Shown here in pieces: positions 1-9,128 of a stretch of DNA of 64,000 nucleotides. The notes beneath the pieces were generated by a model, which was given only the letters and a program-made list of their open reading frames with translations, ran no database searches and was not told the origin of the DNA. The stretch's first letter is position 1, and every line of letters begins with the position of its first letter. The stretch covers positions 1 through 64,000 of the forward strand of contig WFNP01000043.1 of NCBI GenBank assembly GCA_015488535.1, in the 5' to 3' direction. The DNA is from Nitratifractor sp. GTDB lineage: Bacteria > Campylobacterota > Campylobacteria > Campylobacterales > Sulfurovaceae. The translations under genes were made by a program, and so were the position numbers.

Positions 1-967
1 CCAAACTCCAAGGTGGAGCAATTTCTTTACAAGCACCTTTGTTAGAGACAATAATTTTTTTATTATATTTTGCTGCTTCAACTAAAGGCAGACCAAATCC
101 TTCATATTTAGATAGGAAAAAGAGGGCTTCCATATTTTGATACATTATACTTAATTCATTATCAGGAATTTCACCAAGTATAATAATATTTTTCTTGTTT
201 TTAATATACTCTTCTAAATCAAAATAGAAATTTGTTTCATTACCGGCAATAAAAAAATAGCCATCATATAATTTTTTTTCATTCAAAATAACAAAAATAT
301 CTATCATTTGTTTTAAATTTTTATGCCTCCTTCTTTTTCCAACATAAAATAAATATCTTTTGTTTTTTATTGTCTTTATAAGTTCATTATCAGTATTCAT
401 ACTTGAGGAGCCTTCATTACTATAGCAGTTTGCATATTTTACTATTATCTTTTTTTTGTATTTTTTTCCAAAAAACTTTAAAATATCATTTTTTGTTGTA
501 TTTGATATTGTAATACAATTAGTTTTTTTCTTATTAAGATTCCAATATATTACAGCTTTAAAATATATTTTTTTAAAAAATGAAAGTTTTAATATATATG
601 ATTCCAATATTAGTGGGAAAAGATCAAAAATTACAAATATGGATTTTTTACGGACAAAAATTGGCATATCAAAATGAGGATAAAAATAAATATCACACTT
701 ACTACTATTGATATGCCTTGATACTGTAATATGTTGTTTGATACTTAAAATAGGTGCATCCAAATAGACAAAAATCTCTTTTGTATTACATATATTTTGT
801 ATTTGTATGAAAAGAGGATTTTTTGAATAATCATAATTCTTATTTAAAATAATCTCAAGTTTTCTATATTCATTGCTTTCAATTAACGATTTTAATACAG
901 AATATGAATACCTTGATAAACCGGAGAAATAATCCTCTAAATGTCTTGCATCATATATAATATACAA
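1..967 (-). CDS. GT4-family glycosyltransferase, 3' end cut by window edge
   Basis: Reads open on the minus strand from 967 to the left edge, so at least 322 residues. It is probably a retaining GT4 (group 1) enzyme adding a sugar during LPS O-antigen or capsule synthesis. Visible features are an N-terminal YDARHLEDYFSGLSRY segment, typical of GT4 starts that bind the acceptor; a VGKRRRHKNLKQMI segment starting the nucleotide-sugar domain; and the E-x7-E region (SKYEGFGLPLVEAAK) near residue 280. I chose TTG at 967 because AAAGGA lies just upstream and the conserved fold begins here. The frame stays open about 20 codons further upstream without an ATG. It lies downstream of the other minus-strand glycosyltransferases. 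The acceptor and sugar cannot be read from the sequence. Confidence 0.8.
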   Translation of the reverse strand, partial: MYIIYDARHLEDYFSGLSRYSYSVLKSLIESNEYRKLEIILNKNYDYSKNPLFIQIQNICNTKEIFVYLDAPILSIKQHITVSRHINSSKCDIYFYPHFDMPIFVRKKSIFVIFDLFPLILESYILKLSFFKKIYFKAVIYWNLNKKKTNCITISNTTKNDILKFFGKKYKKKIIVKYANCYSNEGSSSMNTDNELIKTIKNKRYLFYVGKRRRHKNLKQMIDIFVILNEKKLYDGYFFIAGNETNFYFDLEEYIKNKKNIIILGEIPDNELSIMYQNMEALFFLSKYEGFGLPLVEAAKYNKKIIVSNKGACKEIAPPWSL

Positions 968-1128
968 TATAATTCCTTTTTCATTATCAAAAGCAAAAGG
1001 TATTCGTCCAATATTCTGCTGTTAGTAACAATATCTAAACCTTTCCCTTTTAATAATGTATTAATTATCTTCTTTATACTACCTTCTACTAAAGAGGGTA
1101 TGATGTAAGAGACTTTAATATTTTTCAT
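937..1128 (-). CDS. Small ORF, possible decayed gene start
   Basis: A 63-residue ORF whose ATG overlaps the end of the upstream glycosyltransferase gene (stop at 1115), an arrangement suited to translational coupling. It runs 31 bases past the TTG start of the next glycosyltransferase in a different frame. I do not recognise the protein; its N-terminus (MKNIKVSYIIPSLVEGS) superficially resembles a glycosyltransferase start. Either it is a short coupling peptide, or the first part of an older gene was separated from the frame that continues below 967 by a frameshift. Real existence as a protein is uncertain. Confidence 0.3.
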   Translation of the reverse strand: MKNIKVSYIIPSLVEGSIKKIINTLLKGKGLDIVTNSRILDEYLLLLIMKKELYCILYMMQDI

Positions 1129-2182
1129 TTTCTAATGCTTTGTAAATTTTGCCCAACACGCTCTCTTCAGAGAACTCTTTTGCTTTTGATATACAAATAT
1201 CTCTGTATTTTTCACTATTTTCAAGAAGAGTAATAATATCTCTATAAAACTTATCATTTTCAGTATCTTCCAAATTAAATACTATACCGCTTTTTTCTCC
1301 GTATCCCTCTACAAACTCCGGGCAATATCCTGAGCTCTTCGTTACAATAGCAGGTATGCCTCTTGCATGGGCTTCAAGCAGAGTGGTGGCAAATCCCTCA
1401 TGATAGCTACTGATTACAAAACATTTGGCACTGTCGTAAACAAAGGGTAAATCTTTTCTATCCATCCATCCTCGTATCTCAACATCATTTTGCAGGTTAT
1501 AATGCTTCATAGTGTTTTTAATATTCTGCTTTTCTTCACCCTCTCCTACGATAAGTAGATTAAAATTACCATATTCACTATTTAGTTTGGATAGTATTTT
1601 TAAAAAGAGGGGAATATTTTTCTCTTTTGCCAATCGTGCCACAATTAAAAAATCGTAATTTTTTTTGCTTTGTCTGTCATACTCAAAAAACCAGTTAGAT
1701 ATGAAATTACCAATAAATACAACTTTCTCTTTACCAAAAATATCTATATTTTCTTTGTTTACACTGAAGATATGATCGCAAAACTTTGAGGCTTTTTTGA
1801 TAATCGTCATTTGAGTTCTTGTATGTCCAAGTCCTTGACCATTACCTCTATGCAGATACATATGTAATAATCCATAAACTTTAAATCCATAGAGTTTAAA
1901 GATTGGTGCCAGCCATAGAGAGGAGATATCGTTTAAAATTATTACTTTATAATTTTTTTTATACTTGTTTGCTACTTTAAAAGCTTCTAAAAGTCTGCCT
2001 TTATACGAAAACCCTTCTTCTAATATGACTGTATTACATTGAAAGTATTCCGGCATAGATGTAAAAATGGCACTCAAAAAGCCTTTTGTATTTAAAAATT
2101 TACATAACTCATCTATATATAGATGTCCTCCTCCCCACTGAGAGTATGCGGGTGAATATATCATAACAGTTTTATTTATCAT
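1115..2182 (-). CDS. GT4-family glycosyltransferase
   Basis: 355 residues, full length for a GT-B fold group 1 glycosyltransferase. The N-terminal domain has a WGGGHLYIDEL glycine-rich acceptor loop near residue 16. The C-terminal domain begins around FLIVARLAKEKN (about 180), continues with LLIVGEGEE, and carries the nucleotide-sugar motif YHEGFATTLLEAHARG with the two conserved glutamates near 263-271. It most likely transfers a hexose from a nucleotide sugar to a lipid-linked oligosaccharide on the cytoplasmic membrane face. Its start overlaps the stop of the GT2 gene upstream by four bases, so the operon is translationally coupled. Specificity is unknown. Confidence 0.85.
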   Translation of the reverse strand: MINKTVMIYSPAYSQWGGGHLYIDELCKFLNTKGFLSAIFTSMPEYFQCNTVILEEGFSYKGRLLEAFKVANKYKKNYKVIILNDISSLWLAPIFKLYGFKVYGLLHMYLHRGNGQGLGHTRTQMTIIKKASKFCDHIFSVNKENIDIFGKEKVVFIGNFISNWFFEYDRQSKKNYDFLIVARLAKEKNIPLFLKILSKLNSEYGNFNLLIVGEGEEKQNIKNTMKHYNLQNDVEIRGWMDRKDLPFVYDSAKCFVISSYHEGFATTLLEAHARGIPAIVTKSSGYCPEFVEGYGEKSGIVFNLEDTENDKFYRDIITLLENSEKYRDICISKAKEFSEESVLGKIYKALENEKY

Positions 2183-3096
2183 GGATTTTTCTTTCCCAAT
2201 ATTTTATATATAATTTTAGGCATAAATCTTACGATAAGATACGGTATTATGCTCCACGCTCCCAATCTGTACTCTTCTCCCGCATCTCTTGAAATCAACT
2301 CTTTGATATCAAATTGATATTTCCTGTTTTGATATGCCTTTTTGAGATATTCGGTAAAGATAAACTTTTTCAATTTTAGATTATTTGCTTTTGAGCATCT
2401 ATCTCTTTTTAGACCTTTTAGATATTTCGGTAAGTATCGCACTCCAATATCAGACAACATAGCCCCCTGGGTATCTGAAAGTTGATAAATCATACCTATA
2501 TAGTTACTGATTACAGCTTTACCTTCGCAAGATATCCTAATCAGCATATTTACATCTTCACCCATTTTTAAATCTTCAAAAAAACTCTCTATTTTTACTA
2601 TCATATCTTTTCTTAGCAATACACTCCCTATATGTATTAAAAATCGGTTTTTATAGAGCATATCGATATAATCAAGTGAGCTATACTTTATATCTTTTAT
2701 CTCTGATACTCTTTTGTGAGTGTTTTCTTCTTGAACGGTGACAATTCTGTTTGCAGATAGTATTATATCCGGATACAACTCAAAAGCTTTTATCATATAT
2801 TCCAAGTGTTTTTCTCTCCAAATGTCGTCTGCATCTATAAAAGCTATATACTTGCCTTTCGATTCGGCGATACCTCTATTTCTGGCTATGGATACTCCTT
2901 GGTTTGCTTGATGTATCACTCTAATTCTATTATCATTGAAGCTTTTTACAATCTCTATACTTTTGTCCGTTGAACCGTCATCTATGATTAATAATTCAAA
3001 ATCTTGAAATGTCTGATTCAAAACAGACTTCATTGTATCAGATACCCATTCTTGTTTATTATACAGAGGCATTATGATTGAAACAGTCGGTATCAT
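2179..3096 (-). CDS. GT2-family glycosyltransferase
   Basis: 305 residues with the GT-A fold of family 2. The N-terminus carries VSIIMPLYNKQEWV and then LLIIDDGSTDKS (near 36-47), the UDP-sugar pocket. The metal-binding DxD site is FIDADDIW near residue 89. The C-terminal third is basic and helical and ends with a hydrophobic IIPYLIVRFMPKIIYKIL stretch that could sit on the membrane. It is an inverting transferase for surface polysaccharide. It is separated from the preceding GT2 gene by one base and overlaps the following GT4 gene, so the genes are cotranscribed. Donor and acceptor cannot be assigned. Confidence 0.85.
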   Translation of the reverse strand: MIPTVSIIMPLYNKQEWVSDTMKSVLNQTFQDFELLIIDDGSTDKSIEIVKSFNDNRIRVIHQANQGVSIARNRGIAESKGKYIAFIDADDIWREKHLEYMIKAFELYPDIILSANRIVTVQEENTHKRVSEIKDIKYSSLDYIDMLYKNRFLIHIGSVLLRKDMIVKIESFFEDLKMGEDVNMLIRISCEGKAVISNYIGMIYQLSDTQGAMLSDIGVRYLPKYLKGLKRDRCSKANNLKLKKFIFTEYLKKAYQNRKYQFDIKELISRDAGEEYRLGAWSIIPYLIVRFMPKIIYKILGKKNP

Positions 3097-3097
3097 A

Positions 3098-4063
3098 TTA
3101 TTTGCTTCTTTTTAATACTCTGTATATCTTCACTGCATTGTGAAATCCCATACCGGATACAAGATAACCGAATTTACCCCTATAGGGTAATTTGTTGATA
3201 TCAAATCCCAGCTTCTCTATCTCTTTTTCAGCCTCTTTGACTATATGGGTGTGTATTCCGTAATGCTCTTTGACAAAGTTGGCATACATTATAGCCAGTG
3301 CCTCGTTGAGTTGTTTATTATTAAACTTTTCTATATTTTTTTCATACTTTTTCAGTGACTGAAGCACAGAGTATATAGCTTCTTCACTTCGTGATGCAGA
3401 TATCGAGTGTGAGCCTGTGCGACGGTAATATACCATTGTATTATCTGTCATTATTACTCTTTTTGCATTGAGCAAAACTCTTGAGAAAAACTCACCATCT
3501 TGATTTTTTTTAAGAGTCTCATCCCACTTTCCGGCTTTTTGAATCAGTTTCCTGTGTGTAAGCCATCCCATAACCACGCCGAAACCTCCACCGGACCATG
3601 AATCTCTCAGCCAATCCATTCCGCTTCTGTAAGATTTATCTATAGTTTGTTTGAAATATTTTGCATCTTCTATACTCTTTTTGAAATATGAAAACTTTGA
3701 TGAAAAGATTATATCGGGGGCATAGTTATATGTTTTGGCTATTTCTATTTGAGCAGATATTTTGTTTTCAGACATCAGGTCATCCGCATCTAGATATTGT
3801 ATATATTCACCTTTGGATTTCTCAAATGCCAAATTTCTGGCTCTTGGAGCTCCTGCGTTATTTTGGCAGTAAAATTTTATATTTTTATATTTATGGGCAT
3901 ACTCTTGCACAATCCTGGCACTACTGTCAGTAGAACCGTCATCTACGATAATTATCTCTATATTGCTATATGCCTGATTGAGACAAGACTCTATAGTCTC
4001 AGCTATAAATTCTTGACTGTTATATAAAGGTATCAATATTGATACCAACGGTTTTTTATCCAA
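3098..4063 (-). CDS. GT2-family glycosyltransferase
   Basis: 321 residues, a GT2 enzyme. VSILIPLYNSQEFI opens the Rossmann-like half, IIIVDDGSTDSSARI follows near residue 37, and YLDADDLMSENKI supplies the DxD metal ligands near 92. A GMDWLRDSW...FGVVMGWLTHRK segment and NQDGEFFSRVLL (the usual ED/DGEF-like acceptor-side motif) follow. It is the first gene of the minus-strand cluster in this window and lies about 440 bases from the divergent rpsJ gene, with a repeat element between. It probably acts in O-antigen or exopolysaccharide assembly; the exact linkage is unknown. Confidence 0.85.
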   Translation of the reverse strand: MDKKPLVSILIPLYNSQEFIAETIESCLNQAYSNIEIIIVDDGSTDSSARIVQEYAHKYKNIKFYCQNNAGAPRARNLAFEKSKGEYIQYLDADDLMSENKISAQIEIAKTYNYAPDIIFSSKFSYFKKSIEDAKYFKQTIDKSYRSGMDWLRDSWSGGGFGVVMGWLTHRKLIQKAGKWDETLKKNQDGEFFSRVLLNAKRVIMTDNTMVYYRRTGSHSISASRSEEAIYSVLQSLKKYEKNIEKFNNKQLNEALAIMYANFVKEHYGIHTHIVKEAEKEIEKLGFDINKLPYRGKFGYLVSGMGFHNAVKIYRVLKRSK

Positions 4064-4101
4064 TTTAAATCACTTTTATTATTTATCGATTTTATTTATA
4101 A

Positions 4102-4235
4102 CTGATCTTACGCATATAAAATTATATTGAACAATATAGCATAGGAGGCAGGGGTTCAACCCCGCATTGTGCAGGACTGAAGTCCTGCCTCCGAAGTAAA
4201 TTTATAGTTATTTTAACTAATATGCGTAATATCGG
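4102..4235. repeat. MITE/REP-like repeat, copy A
   Basis: A 134-base intergenic element. Its ends are near-perfect inverted repeats: TGATCTTACGCATAT at the left and ATATGCGTAATATCGG at the right; the 10-base core at 4108-4117 and 4220-4229 is exact. Inside are three palindromes: TATATTG/CAATATA (4124-4139), GGGGTT/AACCCC (4151-4163) and GCAGGACT/AGTCCTGC (4171-4188), the last two enclosed by GGAGGCA/TGCCTCC. A second copy lies at 26446-26605, and left-end sequence recurs at 42592. It has no coding capacity. It is probably a non-autonomous mobile element mobilised in trans; the transposase is not in this window. Confidence 0.75.
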
Positions 4236-4361
4236 ATAGTAAAACAAAATTATTTAAAAAAGATATTAGCATACCTGATATTATTTTCATCTTTGTCAAA
4301 TGCTGATTTGTCAGGATTTTAAAATAGGTGATATTCATTTGAAAGAGTATAATCTTATTAG

Positions 4362-4386
4362 TTTTTTCCTTTTAAAAAGGAAAAAA
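4362..4386. terminator. T/A-rich palindrome, possible bidirectional terminator
   Basis: TTTTTTCCTTTT is followed directly by its complement AAAAGGAAAAAA (one extra A at the centre). It could act as a terminator in either orientation between the divergent glycosyltransferase and rpsJ transcription units, or be a simple AT-rich cruciform. There is no GC-rich stem, so termination is only a suggestion. Confidence 0.35.
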
Positions 4387-4445
4387 TAAGCCAAAAAATT
4401 ATAAAAAACAGACTCTTTTTAACCTCTTTCATACACTTAAATAGC

Positions 4446-4506
4446 TATAATTCCGTCTCCAAATTTTATGTAGGAGTAATCCTACGAGTTCTTTATAAGG
4501 GAAATT
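4446..4506 (+). promoter_or_regulatory. Promoter and short leader of the S10 operon
   Basis: TATAAT at 4446-4451 is the -10 box, with no obvious -35, as is usual for sigma-70 promoters in this phylum. The transcript would start near 4458. The leader of about 49 bases holds a hairpin, GTAGGA-GTAA-TCCTAC (4470-4485), with a GNRA-type tetraloop. A ribosome binding site, AAGGG, lies at 4497-4501. The hairpin could serve ribosomal-protein feedback, but this is unproven. Confidence 0.6.
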
Positions 4507-4818
4507 ATGGAAAAAATTAGATTAAAGCTTAAAGCTTATGATCATCGTGTTTTGGATAGATCAGTTGCTGCTATTGTAGATGCAGTCAGACGCACAGGTG
4601 CTGAACTTCGTGGGCCAATCCCGATGCCTACGAAGATTAAAAGATATACGGTTCTTCGTTCTCCTCATATCAACAAAGATAGTAGAGAGCAGTTTGAAAT
4701 CCGTATTCACGGTAGAATGATTGACATTGTATCAGCTACACCTGACACAATCGATTCGCTTATGAAACTCGACCTCGCTCCAGAAGTAGAAGTCGAGATT
4801 AGATCAATGGACAAGTAA
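4507..4818 (+). CDS. rpsJ: 30S ribosomal protein S10
   Basis: 103 residues, normal length. S10 lies in the head of the small subunit and in other bacteria is also the NusE transcription factor that binds NusB/NusG. Family signature seen: the [20 protein letters not shown] start and the loop ending [21 protein letters not shown], followed by [15 protein letters not shown]. It is the first gene of the long S10-spc operon, directly behind a promoter and small hairpin leader. rplC follows after ten bases. Confidence 0.97.
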   Translation: MEKIRLKLKAYDHRVLDRSVAAIVDAVRRTGAELRGPIPMPTKIKRYTVLRSPHINKDSREQFEIRIHGRMIDIVSATPDTIDSLMKLDLAPEVEVEIRSMDK

Positions 4819-4828
4819 GGAGTAGGGT

Positions 4829-5410
4829 ATGGAATTTATCGTAGAGAAAATCGGTATGAGCCGAACTATCGATGTGCCAAGCGTACCTGTTACTTTGCTG
4901 AAAGTCGTTGAAGCGAAGGTATGTGAAGTCAGGGAAGATGGCAAAGCGATTGTTGCTTACAATAGCGGTAAAAAAATTAATAAAGCTATTGAAGGTCAGC
5001 AGAAAAAATACAGCATCACAAAAGAGTTTAACAAATTTATGACTCTTGAAGTAGCCCAAGGCACTGAACCAGGTGATTTAAAAGCTGATGCTTTGGCTGA
5101 AGCTAAGCTGGTAAAGACTAGCTTTAACAGCAAAGGTAGAGGTTTTAGCGGTGTTATTAAAAGACACGGGTTTGCCGGTGGTCCAGGTGCTCATGGTTCA
5201 AGATTCCACAGAGCTCCAGGTTCTATTGGTATGTGTGAATGGCCAGGTCGTGTTCAACCAGGTCAAAAAATGCCCGGTCAATACGGAAACAAAAAAAATA
5301 CAGTTAAAAACGAAGTGATCTCTTATGATGCCGAAAATGGTATCTTAGTACTAAAAGGTGCCGTTCCTGGACACAAAGGTGCTAGAGGTCTGGTAAGGAT
5401 TGTTAAATGA
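4829..5410 (+). CDS. rplC: 50S ribosomal protein L3
   Basis: 193 residues, somewhat shorter than the about 209 of E. coli L3. L3 binds near the 3' end of 23S rRNA and reaches the peptidyl-transferase centre with an extended loop. That loop is visible around residues 108-150 ([23 protein letters not shown] and [20 protein letters not shown]). Its stop overlaps the rplD start by four bases, indicating coupled translation. Confidence 0.97.
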   Translation: MEFIVEKIGMSRTIDVPSVPVTLLKVVEAKVCEVREDGKAIVAYNSGKKINKAIEGQQKKYSITKEFNKFMTLEVAQGTEPGDLKADALAEAKLVKTSFNSKGRGFSGVIKRHGFAGGPGAHGSRFHRAPGSIGMCEWPGRVQPGQKMPGQYGNKKNTVKNEVISYDAENGILVLKGAVPGHKGARGLVRIVK

Positions 5411-6000
5411 GTAACGCAACAGTAATAAAAACAACAGATTTGCCTCAGAGCTTTCTTGAGGTTCATCCACACAATCTATACCTCTACTGTAAAGCTTATG
5501 CAGCTAATTTGAGAGCAAATACTGCTCAAACAAAAAACCGCTCAGCAGTAAGCGGAGGCGGTAAGAAGCCTTTTGCACAAAAGGGTGGCGGTAGAGCTAG
5601 ACAAGGTTCAATCAGAGCTCCTCATTACAGAGGTGGCGGTGTAGTATTTGGTCCTACAACTGATAGAAATTACACTCAAAAAGTAAATAAAAAGCAAAAG
5701 AGACTTGCTCTTATGCACGCTTTGGCTGAAAAAGCTGCCAATGAGAAGCTTTTTGTAGTAGATAGTGTATCTATCGAGTCTGGCAAGACAAAAGATGCTA
5801 AAGCATTTGTAGATGGTTTCAATCAAAGAGACTTGTTGGTAGTCAAAGAGATGATAGATGATAAAACATTCTTGGCATTTAGAAACCTTCAAGAGAGTTA
5901 TTTGATTGAAGAGAATGAACTCAATGCATACCTAGTAGCTGCATATCACGCTATCGTGATAGAAAAAGCTGTATGGGAAAAATTGACGAAAGAGAGTTAA
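5407..6000 (+). CDS. rplD: 50S ribosomal protein L4
   Basis: 197 residues. L4 lines the nascent peptide exit tunnel and in gammaproteobacteria represses the S10 operon. The tunnel loop is seen as [19 protein letters not shown] near residues 51-68. The start ATG overlaps the rplC stop. Whether L4 regulates this operon here is not known; the leader upstream of rpsJ is far shorter than the E. coli S10 leader. Confidence 0.97.
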   Translation: MSNATVIKTTDLPQSFLEVHPHNLYLYCKAYAANLRANTAQTKNRSAVSGGGKKPFAQKGGGRARQGSIRAPHYRGGGVVFGPTTDRNYTQKVNKKQKRLALMHALAEKAANEKLFVVDSVSIESGKTKDAKAFVDGFNQRDLLVVKEMIDDKTFLAFRNLQESYLIEENELNAYLVAAYHAIVIEKAVWEKLTKES

Positions 6001-6001
6001 G

Positions 6002-6283
6002 ATGGCAGATATTACAGATATTAAAGCAATTATATATACCGAAAAGACTATTGATCTTCAGGAGGATGGCGTAATCGTTGTCCAGACAACTCCTAGAATG
6101 ACTAAAAATGCTCTTAAAGAGGTATTTAGAGAGTATTTCGGTATCAAGCCGTTGAGAGTAAACTCTATGAGAGTCAATGGTAAGGTAAAGAGATTTAAGG
6201 GTATCGAGGGCAAAAGAGCCGATAGCAAGAAATTCTATGTCAAATTGCCTGAAGACGCCAAGATAGAAAGCTTAGCGGTATAA
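6002..6283 (+). CDS. rplW: 50S ribosomal protein L23
   Basis: 93 residues. L23 sits at the tunnel exit and is the docking point for trigger factor and SRP. It matches the family by the [16 protein letters not shown] start and the [15 protein letters not shown] hairpin. It begins one base after the rplD stop, so there is almost no intergenic space. Confidence 0.95.
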   Translation: MADITDIKAIIYTEKTIDLQEDGVIVVQTTPRMTKNALKEVFREYFGIKPLRVNSMRVNGKVKRFKGIEGKRADSKKFYVKLPEDAKIESLAV

Positions 6284-6292
6284 GGGGATAGC

Positions 6293-7126
6293 ATGGCAAT
6301 TAAAACATTTAAACCTATAACTCCTGCTCGTCGTTTTATGACGGTAATTGACAGTAGCGACATCACTGCTAAGGCAAGTGTAAGAAGTCTGCTTAAAAAA
6401 TTACCAAGACATGCAGGTAGAAACAGTTACGGAAGAATTACATCAAGACATAAAGAAGCAGGTGCTAAAAAGCTTTATAGAATTATCGATTTCAAAAGAA
6501 ATAAATTTGGTATCGAAGGTAAAGTAGCTACTGTTGAGTATGACCCATACAGAAACTGTAGAATCTGTCTAGTTAATTATGCAGATGGTGAGAAGAGATA
6601 TATTCTTCAGCCAAAAGGTGTAAAAGTAGGCGATACAGTAATGGCAGCAGAAGCCGGTTTGGATATCAAGCCTGGTAATGCTATGAAGCTAAAGAATATC
6701 CCTGTGGGAACTCTTGTGCATAATATTGAGATGAATCCTGGTCAGGGTGGAAAAATCGCCAGAAGTGCCGGTGGTTATGCTCAGATTATGGGTAGAGATG
6801 GTAAATATGTATCATTGAGATTACCTTCTGGTGAGATGAGATATATTCTTGGTGAATGTATGGCAACTATCGGAACGATTGGTAATGAAGATTTTGCCAA
6901 TATGGTAATCGGTAAAGCGGGTCGTAACAGACACAGAGGTATCAGACCTCAAACCAGAGGTTCTGCGATGAACCCAATCGATCACCCACACGGTGGTGGT
7001 GAAGGTAAAACAAACTCTGGAAGACATCCGGTATCTCCTTGGGGTATGCCTACAAAAGGTTACAAGACTCGTAAGAAAAAAGCTAGTGATAAACTAATCA
7101 TCTCTAGAAAAAAGAAGAAAAAGTAA
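6293..7126 (+). CDS. rplB: 50S ribosomal protein L2
   Basis: 277 residues, normal length. L2 binds 23S rRNA domain IV and is needed for subunit joining and peptidyl transfer. The conserved C-terminal signature [14 protein letters not shown], with the functionally important histidine, lies near residues 225-240, followed by the basic tail ending in KKKKK. The central region [16 protein letters not shown] is also typical. It has a good ribosome binding site (GGGGATAGC) nine bases after rplW. Confidence 0.98.
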   Translation: MAIKTFKPITPARRFMTVIDSSDITAKASVRSLLKKLPRHAGRNSYGRITSRHKEAGAKKLYRIIDFKRNKFGIEGKVATVEYDPYRNCRICLVNYADGEKRYILQPKGVKVGDTVMAAEAGLDIKPGNAMKLKNIPVGTLVHNIEMNPGQGGKIARSAGGYAQIMGRDGKYVSLRLPSGEMRYILGECMATIGTIGNEDFANMVIGKAGRNRHRGIRPQTRGSAMNPIDHPHGGGEGKTNSGRHPVSPWGMPTKGYKTRKKKASDKLIISRKKKKK

Positions 7127-7137
7127 GAGGAAGATAA

Positions 7138-7416
7138 ATGGCTAGATCATTGAAAAAAGGACCATTCATCGATGACCATTTGATGAAAAAGGTACTAAAG
7201 GCTAAAGAAGAGGGCTCAAACAAGCCTATCAAAACATGGTCAAGACGCTCAGTCATCTTTCCTGAGATGATTGGTCTTACCATCAATGTACACAACGGAC
7301 GACAGTTCGTTCCTGTATATGTAACTGAAAACCATGTCGGATATAAGCTCGGTGAGTTCGCTCCGACACGCACATTCAAAGGACACAAAGGTAGTGTCCA
7401 GAAGAAGGTAGGATAA
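7138..7416 (+). CDS. rpsS: 30S ribosomal protein S19
   Basis: 92 residues. S19 contacts 16S rRNA in the head and forms a bridge to 5S rRNA and tRNA. It carries the signature start [15 protein letters not shown] and the motif [18 protein letters not shown]. It lies between rplB and rplV in the standard operon order, with the ribosome binding site AGAGGAAG directly upstream. Confidence 0.97.
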   Translation: MARSLKKGPFIDDHLMKKVLKAKEEGSNKPIKTWSRRSVIFPEMIGLTINVHNGRQFVPVYVTENHVGYKLGEFAPTRTFKGHKGSVQKKVG

Positions 7417-7420
7417 GAAT

Positions 7421-7816
7421 ATGAGCAGAGCTATATTAAGATATGTAAGAGTTTCTCCGACAAAAGCTAGACTCGTAGCTAGAGAAGTGCAGGGAATGAA
7501 TGCCGAAGAGGCTATTGCAGCACTTGAGTTTATGCCAAATAAAGCTGCAGGAATTATCAGTAAAGTAATCGCTTCAGCTGTTGCAAACGGTGATTATGAG
7601 CCAGAAGAAGTGGTAATCACATCTTGTAGAGTTGATAAAGCTACTGTAATGAAGAGATGGAGACCCAGAGCAAGAGGTACTGCTACAAGAATTCTCAAGC
7701 CTACTTCACATATTATGGTAGAGGTAGCTGAAGCGCCAAAGGCGACTGAGAAAAATGCTAAAGCAGCGGCAAAAGCGGCAGCAGAGGCAAATACAGAGAA
7801 CGGAAAGGAAGCGTAA
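7421..7816 (+). CDS. rplV: 50S ribosomal protein L22, with Ala/Lys-rich tail
   Basis: 131 residues, about 20 longer than E. coli L22. L22 spans the large subunit and forms part of the exit tunnel constriction. The core is standard ([19 protein letters not shown] at the start; [19 protein letters not shown] forming the tunnel hairpin near residues 84-102). After residue 108 comes an extra low-complexity tail rich in Ala, Lys and Glu, probably extending on the ribosome surface. The stop codon directly abuts the rpsC ATG. Confidence 0.96.
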   Translation: MSRAILRYVRVSPTKARLVAREVQGMNAEEAIAALEFMPNKAAGIISKVIASAVANGDYEPEEVVITSCRVDKATVMKRWRPRARGTATRILKPTSHIMVEVAEAPKATEKNAKAAAKAAAEANTENGKEA

Positions 7817-8512
7817 ATGGGTCAGAAAGTCAATCCTATAGGACTCAGACTTGGTATCAACCGCAACTGGGAGTCTCGCTGGTATCCTGCAAAGGACCGC
7901 TCTCCTAACTTCATTGCAGAAGACCATAAGATTAGAAAGTTCTTGAAAAAAGAGCTTTTCTATGCTGGTGTAAGCAATATTATCATCGAAAGAACAGTCA
8001 AAAAAATTAGAATCACAATTGTAACTGCAAGACCTGGTATCATTATCGGTAAAAGAGGTGCAGATATTGAGAATCTAAAAACAAGACTTCAAAAGATGAT
8101 AGGCAAAGATGTTGCTATCAATATCAAAGAGGAGAAAAGACCTCAAGCATCAGCTCAACTTGCAGCTGAGAATATTGCTACTCAGCTAGAAAGAAGAGTA
8201 GCATTTAGAAGAGCTATGAAAAAAGTTATTCAGGGTGCATTGAAGTCTGGTGCAAAAGGAATCAAAGTCCAAGTTGCAGGAAGACTCGGTGGTGCTGAAA
8301 TGGCAAGAACTGAGTGGTATTTGGAGGGTAGAGTGCCTCTACATACACTTAGAGCGAAAATCGATTACGGTTTTGCAGAAGCATTGACTACTTACGGAAT
8401 TATTGGTATCAAAGTTTGGATATTTAAAGGAGAGGTTCTCCAAAAAGGTATTCAGCCTGAGCCAAAAGAGTCAAGAGGCGGAAGAAGACCATCTAGAAGA
8501 AGAGGTGAATAG
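7817..8512 (+). CDS. rpsC: 30S ribosomal protein S3
   Basis: 231 residues. S3 helps form the mRNA entry channel and has helicase-related function. The N-terminus [13 protein letters not shown] is diagnostic. A type II KH domain carries the [14 protein letters not shown] loop near residue 75, and the C-terminal signature [22 protein letters not shown] is at about 147-170. The tail ends in an arginine-rich [12 protein letters not shown]. It starts immediately after the rplV stop. Confidence 0.98.
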   Translation: MGQKVNPIGLRLGINRNWESRWYPAKDRSPNFIAEDHKIRKFLKKELFYAGVSNIIIERTVKKIRITIVTARPGIIIGKRGADIENLKTRLQKMIGKDVAINIKEEKRPQASAQLAAENIATQLERRVAFRRAMKKVIQGALKSGAKGIKVQVAGRLGGAEMARTEWYLEGRVPLHTLRAKIDYGFAEALTTYGIIGIKVWIFKGEVLQKGIQPEPKESRGGRRPSRRRGE

Positions 8513-8514
8513 TT

Positions 8515-8940
8515 ATGTTGATGCCAAAAAGAACTAAATGGAGAAAGCAACAGAAGGGTAGAAACAGAGGAAAATCCTTCCGTGGAAACAGAATAGAGTT
8601 CGGTGAATTTGCCATCAAAGCAGTAGAGCATGGTAGAATTGATTCTAGACAAATCGAATCAGCTCGTATTGCTATGACAAGAAAAGTAAGCAGAACAGGT
8701 AAAACTTGGATTAGAGTATTCCCAGATAAGCCACTTACCAAAAAACCTCTTGAGACAAGAATGGGTAAAGGTAAAGGTGGAGTTGAAAAGTGGGTAATGA
8801 ATATTAAACCCGGAAGAATTATCTTTGAGATGGCGGGTGTCAATGAGGAGCTTGCAAGAGCGGCTTTGACTCTGGCATGTCACAAGCTTCCTTTCAAGAC
8901 GAAAATTATTTCAAGGGAAGATAGCAATGAAATATACTGA
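8515..8940 (+). CDS. rplP: 50S ribosomal protein L16
   Basis: 141 residues. L16 binds at the A-site and 5S rRNA region and aids aminoacyl-tRNA placement. The start [20 protein letters not shown] is the usual one for this phylum, so I keep ATG at 8515 rather than the internal ATG at 8521. The conserved [13 protein letters not shown] loop is near residue 82. Its 3' end overlaps rpmC by 14 bases. Confidence 0.97.
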   Translation: MLMPKRTKWRKQQKGRNRGKSFRGNRIEFGEFAIKAVEHGRIDSRQIESARIAMTRKVSRTGKTWIRVFPDKPLTKKPLETRMGKGKGGVEKWVMNIKPGRIIFEMAGVNEELARAALTLACHKLPFKTKIISREDSNEIY

Positions 8941-9118
8941 TTTGCAAGATAAGAGCGTTTCTGAATTACAGGATATGCTAAAAGAGAAGAAGCTTGAAGT
9001 GTTCACTTTAAAAGCTAAGTTAAAGACTATGCAACTTAACAATACAAGTGAATTAAGAGCGGCAAAAAAAGATGTCGCTAGAATCAAGACAGCAATTAAC
9101 GCTGCAAGATCGAAGTAA
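8927..9118 (+). CDS. rpmC: 50S ribosomal protein L29
   Basis: 63 residues, an all-helical small protein near the tunnel exit beside L23. The family pattern is seen in [21 protein letters not shown] followed by [24 protein letters not shown]. The start lies inside the end of rplP with GGGAAG upstream, indicating tight coupling. Confidence 0.95.
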   Translation: MKYTDLQDKSVSELQDMLKEKKLEVFTLKAKLKTMQLNNTSELRAAKKDVARIKTAINAARSK

Positions 9119-9128
9119 AGGTGTAACT

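Noticed and set aside
456-677. Plus-strand ORF of 73 codons
   Set aside because: It lies antisense to the edge glycosyltransferase, which has strong protein motifs in its frame.
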